This document shows positions 56,523 to 64,000 of a stretch of 64,000 bases of DNA, one piece after another. The stretch lies in contig JALJCO010013441.1 of assembly GCA_023101725.1 (NCBI GenBank), positions 186,001 to 250,000 of the forward strand. Reading direction: 5' to 3'. The notes under the pieces are model-generated. The model ran no database searches. It was not told where the DNA came from and was given only the letters and a program-made list of their open reading frames with translations. This stretch comes from Atherinomorus stipes. Lineage: Eukaryota > Chordata > Actinopteri > Atheriniformes > Atherinidae. The translations under genes were made by a program, and so were the position numbers. Each line of letters begins with the position of its first letter. The stretch's first letter is position 1.

Positions 56523-58437
56523 CTGGCACAACTGGAGTAAGACGAGAGTAAACAACCGAGCAGCTTTTTTTTTTTCCTTTTTTATTGGAAGGAGCTCCGA
56601 TCCAGTCTGGGAATAAAACGGGAACCACAGTTGCTTTCTTCTCACTAACAAGGTAAATGTAATGTATGACGGAAATAAGGATGCAGAATATTGCAATGCT
56701 AAGTTTTTAGCATGAAAATGTAGCGGTATGACAGATATATGATTGTTCCCAGGGAAGATAAACTCTCTAGCCACTTGTTAAATTTAGCTGATGCGGCAAC
56801 TTTATAAGCTAATCGTGGTCTCAGCCTGTGAATTTAGATATTTGAACTAAAAGCCAGCGTTAGCCTGTTGTTAGCGTTAGCATACAGTTCGTCAGTTTAC
56901 TCAACGATTAAACCGTAAACAACTTTCAGATTTAAAACTTTATTACTTCAGTAGATGTCGTGTCTCTAACTCTGGGCTCAGACTGAGTGTAATGTGGTTA
57001 AATTAGAGACCAACGCAGTCCAAGCCGCTCATGCGTGTGCACGACATTAGCGTCACTTCCACTTGTTGCCAAAGGGGGCGAACTTCTGGAAAAAAGCTGG
57101 ATCCTGCGCTGTTCTCCTTTAAGAGTAAACTGTCATCTTTAGTGTAAAACTAAATAAAAGACTCCTGACATGGTCAGCTCGGTTTTTTTCATTCAGATTC
57201 AAAAGCAGGAGCCGAACCATCTGGTTTCACACCGTTTACTGATCAACAGAGGCTGAGAGGCAGGATGCCAAGTGTCCATGCGGAGGACGGAGAGCCGGCA
57301 GCCTGCCCTCTGACCCTCTTCCAGGTTGGAGATGAAGCTGCAGGAGCTGCAGACAGACGGACGGACGTCCCGTCCCTCAGACCTGTCACGCTCACGCTGG
57401 TCCAGCTGCTGCAGCGTCCGCGTCCACGCAGCCGTGTCCGTGACTGATTAAACCAGAGGAGGAAGGTTATAATCACAGAATGATGGCGGTTATCTGCACG
57501 GCTGCGTGTGAGTGCACGTGCTGCCGAACAGAAGGCCGTGCATGTGCGCGCGTCAGAGCGGATGTAAACATGCCAGATCCAGACAGAGAGTGACAGCAGG
57601 AAGAGTCTGCCTCCACCACCTCCTCCAGCTACCTGCCTCCCAAACACCCGCAAACACACACCGTCTGGGTTTGTTGGTGTCTCAGCAGTTCTGCAGCGTC
57701 TCTGAAGAGGCCTGTTCGTCTGTCTGCGGCTGACAGGTCCGAGGAAACCAGCGCATCATTAGAGCGGACGCCATGATGCTCAGAGCTACGAAGCACGTGT
57801 GTTTATTCTTCTGTGATCACAAACACCCGTGGAGCTGCTGCTCCTCATAATCCAGCCAGCAACGACGCGAACGAGGCGGCTGGCGGTGATGAACACGATG
57901 ACTGACCTGAATCTGCATCTGCATCCTCCTCGCCTGCACGGTTTTGGTTCAGTCTCGCTGCTCTCAGGGAAAATGTTTTCAGAAATCCACTTTCTCCGAA
58001 GTAAACAGCAGATAAACACCGTCAGACAGCAGCGGAGACGTTTCTCAGCCAGAGAGCAGATATTTCCCGCACCGAGCGTTAAAACGGGATTCAGACTTCA
58101 CCAACAAGCAAAAAAATACAACACTAAACACCAAATAAACCAGAACGTGCAGGAAAAACATGCTTCAAAACCAAGGATCCTTCACATCAGACTGTCCTGA
58201 AACCAGGAAGAATATCTGTAATTTACAACCACAAATCTTTTAGAAATGGCACACTGTGCGGAACAAGGGGGTTTATTAGCAAGAATCCGGTGATTCGATA
58301 TGTATCACGATACAGCGATATGATATATCATGATAGATTGTGATGCTACAAGCAAGACGATATATTGTGATTTTGTGTTTTCAGCATAGTACTCAAAGCA
58401 AAGAGTGAAGATGGTGCGTCTGGTGTGATCCATATAC
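56523..58437. other. Upstream intron sequence, CpG-richer patch
   Basis: No exon found. 57240-57760 and 57830-58060 are richer in CpG than the surroundings and contain ACGGACGGACGTCC and CATGTGCGCGCG words. An internal promoter is conceivable but I see no decisive element. 58280-58370 resembles a hAT MITE fragment (TATCACGATACAGCGATATG). Confidence 0.4.
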
Positions 58438-59525
58438 TTAAAGGAATAGTTCACCCTCAGAATGATTTAACTTTATTTTCCACTTACCCTGATGGTGAGC
58501 AAGACTCTGGAGCACTTTTTTAATATGTCAAATGCAACCGGAGATCAGGGCGACTTCTCGTTTCCCCCCAATTAGAGTTCACCAGGGTCTGAACCAAAAA
58601 GGTCCATAAAAGTCCGCAAAAAAGTTTCAATATTCCTCCATACTGCTCGTCCAATGTAATCCAAGTGTCCTGACTGGGTAGCGTCCAGAATTTACTCTAA
58701 ACTACATCATTTACTATATTTTTAGAGCCTAAAAAGGAGTATTGTTTACTTCTGTCATGCGCGGTCACGAAACTACGGAAGCCTCGGCGTTCAGAGCCTA
58801 CTCTGCCGATAATGCAAGCGTAGAAGAAGAAATTCACTGTTTACATTGTGGTAAGAGCGCGAGAGCTCTAGACAAACCGGGACAAACACAGGAGGGGTTG
58901 GATATTGATCTAAAAGAAAGAAAGAAAGAAAAAGAGAACGCGCGATCTCGTCTGCCGGGGCTTCCGTAGTTTCGTGAACGTGCATCGGCGTGCTCGCTGG
59001 GCATGCAATGTTCTACTAGGGGAAAAAAAAGGGGGGGAGAAGGAAAAAGAAAAAAGAAAAAAGGGGGGGGGGGAGGGGGGAAAAAAAAAGGGGGGGGGGG
59101 AGGGGGAGGGATAAAAAGGGAAGGAGGGGGGGGGAGTAAAAAAAAAAAAAAAAAAAAAAAAAAACAAAAGGGAAAAGGAAAAAAAAAAAAAAAAGAGAGG
59201 GGAGGGAGGGAAAGGTTTAGACTCTAAAAATACTACTGTAAATGGCGTAGTTTCAAGTAAATTCTGGACGCTACCCACTCAGGACACTTGGATTAACATG
59301 TAATTTACATGGGACGAGCAGTATGGAGGAATATTGACAATTTTTCGTGGACTTTTATGGACCTTTTTGGCTCGGACCCTGGTGAACTCTATTGGGGGGA
59401 AACGAGAAGTCGACCTGATCTTCGGCTGCATTTGACATATTAAAAAAGTGCTCCAGAGTCTTGCTCACCATGAGGGGAAGTGGAAAATAAAGTTAAATCA
59501 TTCTGAGGGTGAACTACTCCTTTAA
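58438..59525. mobile_element. TTAA palindromic MITE, copy 3, with purine insert
   Basis: TTAAAGGAATAGTTCACC at the left (58438) and GGTGAACTACTCCTTTAA at the right (59525), with internal landmarks as in copy 2. At about 59018-59217 some 200 bp of G- and A-runs replace a place where copy 2 reads straight through, so copy 3 is longer by that amount. Confidence 0.8.
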
Positions 59526-59859
59526 ATAACGTGGAGTTCCACTTCATTTCTACAAGTGGCAGTATTGCAGTAATTTTGTACTTTTTGCTTCAAGTGAGAC
59601 AAACTTTTCTTTACTTGTCGGCACATATCCTCCAAAACATGACAAAGTCTGACTACGTTCTTCTTTATCTGTGAGTTCTGAGACCAATGTGGATCTCTGC
59701 CTGCTTAGCGATGCGGCCCTGCTTCAGGTTTGCATCCATCTTTTCTGTGGATGGAGGCCTGCAGCAGAGACGAATCTGGCGTAGTTTCTGTAATTTGGCG
59801 CTGCCCTGGCTTGGTTATGGCGGAGGGAGGAATATGATGGGTTTGGACTTGGGGACCTG

Positions 59860-59995
59860 GCGACCATTGGGGGACGAAGTCGCCCTGATCCCGGCTGCAT
59901 TTGACAAAAATAAAAAAGTGGTCCAGAGTCTTGCTCACCATGAGGGTAAGTGGAAAATAAAGTTAAATCATTCTGAGGGCGAACTATTCCTTTAA
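59860..59995. mobile_element. TTAA palindromic MITE, right-end copy
   Basis: CCGGCTGCATTTGACA, GAGTCTTGCTCACCATGAGG and GCGAACTATTCCTTTAA match the right end of the 915-bp element. The left part is lost. Confidence 0.75.
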
Positions 59996-60639
59996 TTTCT
60001 CCTTCATGTGAAAAAGTGGTCGTTCTTTCCGATGACTTATAATACGTTGTAAATAAAGCAGCGTTTACTTATTGGTGGCATTGCTTATCTTCAGCCTCCT
60101 CCTCTTCCTCAGTCTCAGCCTGTAAACTGTTTATTCGGGAGAAAGCAGGCGGAGAAATGAGGTTAAATCCTGTTTGATTCCAGATAAAACGACACCGAAG
60201 GTTCATCTGTGTGTTTTGCGGCGGATTCGCTGATTTCCAGAGACATTAATCTCCATCATGTCTGGTTTATGTGAGCGCCTCTCATTCAGGCTGGCGCCCC
60301 CCCCCTCCCCGCCGCCACTTGTGCTGCCATCTGTTCTCGATTAATGTGAGTTACGAGCAGTAATTGAAGCATCTGTTAATCCTGCCAGCATCCTTTGCTC
60401 CGACACACCAACACGCGACACCTCCCTCGCTGCATCTCTGCATTTTCTCTCCCTTTATCCGTCTTCATGAGCCTCCTTTGAACTGATCGATGGCCATCTT
60501 TATTTCTATCCTCACACTTCAGAAGTGGGGTCAAAGTTTTCTCTAATCCTGGGGATTATTTTAATTTAATCAAACATCAGGATGTTGTTGGAAATCCTGC
60601 AATGTTTGTACACAGAAAAAAATGAAACTGTGGCTTCTA
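59996..60639. other. Upstream intron sequence, no gene seen
   Basis: Looks like unique, less AT-rich intron DNA, possibly conserved non-coding sequence around 60150-60450; unproven. Confidence 0.4.
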
Positions 60640-61532
60640 CACACTCAAAAATAGAGGTACCAATTTGTACTTATAAGGGTCCAAAGCTTGTTGCTGGGGG
60701 GTTCCTTTGTGAAAGACATTTCTGTACCTTCATGGTCCATTTTTGTACCTTATTAAGCTGTATGAGTTAATAAAGTACAATTAAACCGATTAAAAATGAT
60801 GAATAAAAGTAAATAAAATAGAGATTATGACAACAATCAAAGATGCTAATAATAAATGAATAATTATTATATAAATATTCGGCCAAACACATATATAATT
60901 ATACATAAAATTATTGCTATGATTACTATGATTATGATGAAAATCATATGATAATAACTATAATTATACTACTGCTTAGAAGGACTGCTATTAGGGCTGG
61001 GAAAAAATATTGATACATTGAAATATCGTGATATTTTCACATGCAGATTTCATGTAGATATTAAATAATGCTATATAGATCTATTTCACCGATGAAATCT
61101 CACGAGATTTCATCATTATCTTACGAATTCTCGCAAGATTTCACAAAAACTCGTGAGATTACGTGACTTAACGGCTAAATCTCGCATTTCGTCAGTAAAA
61201 TAGATCGATACCGCATTTTTGAATATCAATATGATATCAGTATATGAAAATACTGTGATATTTCTGTGTATCGATATTTTTTCCCAGCCCTAACTGCTAC
61301 TTATAGTTATTGTGCAAGCTACACACATTTTTTTAATGCTGCAGGTACCCTTAGGGTTGAAATGGTACACATTTCTATTTTTTCTTTATATTACTTTGGA
61401 CCCTTTTTCATAGTATATAGGTACACTTCTGGCCTCAGAAAGACCAATATTGTACTTTTGAGAGAATATTTGTAAAAAAAAATGTACCTACAGGTACAGA
61501 AATGTTCCTGCCTCGTACCTCTATTTTTGAGT
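60640..61532. mobile_element. MITE with ACTCAAAAATAGAGGTACC termini
   Basis: The left end CACTCAAAAATAGAGGTACC and right end GGTACAGAAATG...CGTACCTCTATTTTTGAGTG are inverted repeats. GGGTCCAAAG near 60680 pairs with CTTTGGACCC near 61395. A second MITE is inserted at 60985-61293. A solo end occurs at 13028-13050. Confidence 0.75.
60985..61293. mobile_element. Nested hAT-like MITE (TAGGGCTGGGAAAAAATATT)
   Basis: The left end TTAGGGCTGGGAAAAAATAT and right end GATATTTTTTCCCAGCCCTAA form inverted termini. The interior has CTCACGAGATTTCATC and TCTCGCAAGATTTCAC words, also seen near 45540-45620. Confidence 0.78.
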
Positions 61533-61994
61533 GTGTACTTAAAATACTGTATATGTTAGAAAGATGTACATGATTATTTATGTACTTTTAACTTAAAGTC
61601 TAACAATTCAATATTTACCAAATGAATTAAGTTCATATAGTTCTGGCTAATCAAATTTGTGGTGGAGGTGCCCAAACCTTTTGCCTCCTGGGCACGTCAC
61701 ACATTTCTCTTTACATTTATTTAAGTTTCCTTAAAATCTCTGTGTTTATACAAACTGTGTTGTTGGTGCAGACCCTTCAGAAATGAGGAAATCATAGCTA
61801 AAATGATTAAATTAGAACCAACTTAATAAAAATAGACAGTATTTAGACCATTTTATTTACTTGGAAGGGCTGAAAATATTAAAAAATGCATATATAATTC
61901 ATTTAAGTAAATTTAAAATGGATTTAATATGACTTACTGAGGACATTTGAGTAAATTCTAAAATCTAATCAAAATAGTTGAGGAGGATTTACAT
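61533..61994. other. Upstream intron sequence, no gene seen
   Basis: AT-rich, no features recognised. Confidence 0.4.
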
Positions 61995-62760
61995 CATACA
62001 CACTTCCTGGCCAAGGTCAAACACTAATATTTCATTGGAGCGCCTTTAGCTTTGATTATGGCAGCATGCACTGTGGCATTGTTTCAATTCCAGTGTTGCA
62101 TTAATTTTCACCAAAATCTTGATGATGATGGTGAGTCTGACCGCTGCTGCATCACTTCATCTGCCTCTCCTTACCCCGATGCTCTGGAACAGGGTAAATC
62201 TGGACTCATCAGATCACATGACCTTCTTCCGTTGCTCCACAGTCCAATCTTTATGCTCCCTTTAAGCAAATTGAAGCTTTTTTTTCTGGTTAGCTTCACT
62301 GATTAGTGGTTTTCTTAAGGCTACACAGCTGTTCAGTCCCTTGAGTTCCCTTTACATTGTGTGTGTGGGAATGCTCTTACTTTCACTATTACACATAGCC
62401 CTGAGTTCTACTGTTGTTTTTCTTTTATTTGATCTCACCAAACGTTTCATTCAGGACTTTTTCCCCGGCCACATTTCTTCCTGGAGGACGATGGTCCCCA
62501 CTATCGCTCCAGTGTTTAATAATGTGTTGGACAGTTCTGAATCCAGGTTTCAGTAGTTTCTGCATCTCCTTAGATGTTTTCTCTGCTTGATGCTGCCAAT
62601 CATCTGACCCTTCTGAGACAGACTGACATCTTTTCCACCACCACAGATGTGTCTTTCCACATGGTTGTTTAGGAAATGAGAAGCAACTCATTGCACCAGT
62701 TTGGGTTAAATAACTTGTTGCAGCTGAAAGGCCCATGCAGTAATTATCCAATAGGAGGCT
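61995..62760 (-). mobile_element. Tc1-like transposon, family D (internally deleted)
   Basis: On the minus strand it reads the N-terminal DNA-binding part of a Tc1 transposase (QHQAEKTSKEMQKLLKPGFR, VQHIIKHWSDSGDHRPPGRN). After a deletion of much of the catalytic core it reads the 3' end (GCATGCTGCCATAATCAAAG, GTGTTTGACCTTGGCCAGGA). The words MWSDESRF-like GTCTGATGAGTCCAGATTTA at about 62190 mark the first catalytic Asp. It cannot encode an enzyme. Confidence 0.8.
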
Positions 62761-64000
62761 GCGACCTGTTCGCTTAGCTAAATCCAGGTGGAAACTTTTT
62801 GGTGTAATTTATTTGAATTTACTTAAATTTTATTTGTTCAGTTAATCTTGCAAAAATATTCAGCTTCAGATAGAATTATTTCGTGCAGCCACTTAAAGGT
62901 TGAATATGGATCACAGACAGAACAGCGACATCACGTGGGTCTAGGTTGTATTGTAAAAAACAACTCCAGCCGTTTGGTTGCCAGGTTTACTGCTGATAGA
63001 CGAGTGACCAGCAGCCTGCAGCATGTTCAACAAGTAACTCAGAGGAGTTTATTACTGACAGCTAACATTAGCAATGTTAGCAAACAAGCTAGCTTACCGA
63101 TCCAGGAGAAAAGTCACCATTTCCGTGTTTTGATGCCGTAGAAAATGTTTATGTGGGTCCATCTAGTGTAGCTTCACCTAAATTTATTCCAGTTTTTGCT
63201 CTTCTCAGGTCACTCCTCTTCTGAGATGGATAACATTATCTCTGGTTTATGCTAAGAGATTATTCTGTGGAATCTAAACGCTATTTTTAACTTATTAATG
63301 CATAAATGACAAAAAAAAAAAAAAAATCTGAACTTGTCATCTGGACGAGAGAAGATGATATCTGGCATGTCTTGTCACCAAAGTGAACCGGATCCATCAA
63401 AAACCACATCTCCTCCTTATTTATGAAGCTTGTTATAGTTTAAAGCCTTAAATTTAAAGTATTATAACCAGGTGTCCAGAAACAAAGACATCACTGGAGC
63501 AACTCTAAAGTCTGAATTTGGCTTCATCTTAGAGAGAAAAGCTGATTTAGGGATCAATATTATCAATATTTGTACCGACCGGCCCACCAACAGTTCAGTC
63601 CACATCAGTTACTGAAGTCTGAACGCAAACCAAAGAGCAACAACAAAAAAACCCCCCTGTAATTAAACCGTGTTTGACTTTAAAAGCTACAAGAGGGATA
63701 ACTATCTCTGAAGGGGATGAAGAAGAGCTGATGTTGCTAAAAAGCAGCACCTTCATTTACCTCCATCAGTCCCCGTTTCCCCCCGCGGGTGGAGAAACGA
63801 CCTGCTGCGTGAGCTGTGAGCTGCAAAACTCACAGTCACATCATTATTTAAGAGCCTCAGATGGTCAGAGGGAGTCAGTTAAAAAGATTTCATGCATCAC
63901 AGCGAAGCGGAAACTTCAAATCCAGCAGATAAACAAAAAAGTTGCTGAAATCCCAGATTCATTAGACCGAGTCAAAGTCTAGAAAAAGACATTTACATGG
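62761..64000. other. Upstream intron sequence, no gene seen
   Basis: Generic intron DNA with a poly-A run at 63309-63326. No TPR exon matching the expected N-terminal TTC28 block was found, so that exon lies further right. Confidence 0.5.

Noticed and set aside
57243..58200. 138-codon minus and 123-codon plus frames
   Set aside because: They lie in a CpG-richer patch where stop codons are rarer. No family likeness and no splice signals that join ttc28.

Overview
The window is teleost fish nuclear DNA. It lies almost entirely inside one large gene on the minus strand, ttc28 (tetratricopeptide repeat protein 28). Evidence for a teleost: the exons translate to a TTC28-like protein, the introns carry several fish-type Tc1-like transposons, a TTAA-flanked palindromic MITE family and hAT-type MITEs, and introns of 73-89 bp alternate with introns of many kilobases. 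I cannot name the species.

Gene layout. Twelve consecutive internal ttc28 exons read right to left, at 48143-48290, 41645-41917, 41440-41570, 22617-22838, 22173-22361, 21991-22087, 5289-5485, 5062-5215, 4801-4972, 4463-4631, 4219-4379 and 1715-2203. Their splice phases join without a gap into one reading frame of about 800 codons (2402 bp). They encode the last TPR of the N-terminal TPR block and most of the long array of roughly 40-residue TPRs of the LGN/Pins type. The first coding exon(s), promoter and 5' UTR lie beyond 64000. The remaining TPRs, the CHAT-like C-terminal part and the 3' UTR lie before position 1. One splice donor (end of exon 5062-5215) is GC rather than GT. I found no other protein-coding host gene and no tRNA, rRNA or CRISPR array.

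Intron layout. The exons fall into tight clusters (1.7-5.5 kb, 22.0-22.8 kb, 41.4-41.9 kb, 48.1-48.3 kb) separated by large repeat-filled introns. About 14.8 kb (roughly 23%) of the window is tandem minisatellite in nine arrays with different units: 24 bp (2729-4016), GATG-like (9472-9972), 29 bp (13960-15148 and 34213-37398), 11 bp (16010-17216), 31 bp (17721-18938), 40 bp (45883-47437), 12 bp (50399-52957) and 42 bp (54451-56522). The very long open reading frames over these arrays are products of the repeat, not genes.

Interspersed elements. There are three copies of a Tc1-like element carrying an internal 29-bp repeat (1-1605 split by a MITE, 13870-15275, 34095-37975), other broken Tc1-like elements (5660-6480, 23030-24209, 25917-27004, 30592-31705, 61995-62760), six full or partial copies of a TTAA-flanked palindromic MITE, hAT-like MITEs (some nested) and LINE-like 3' tails.

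The most interesting structure is the transposon-borne 29-bp minisatellite. The same piece of the transposase gene is present exactly twice in one copy, about 41 times in a second and about 110 times in a third, where it has acquired a higher-order period near 260 bp. I see no bacterial-style defence or biosynthetic system. Several purine/G-rich or indel-riddled stretches inside repeats look like assembly consensus damage and should be treated with caution.
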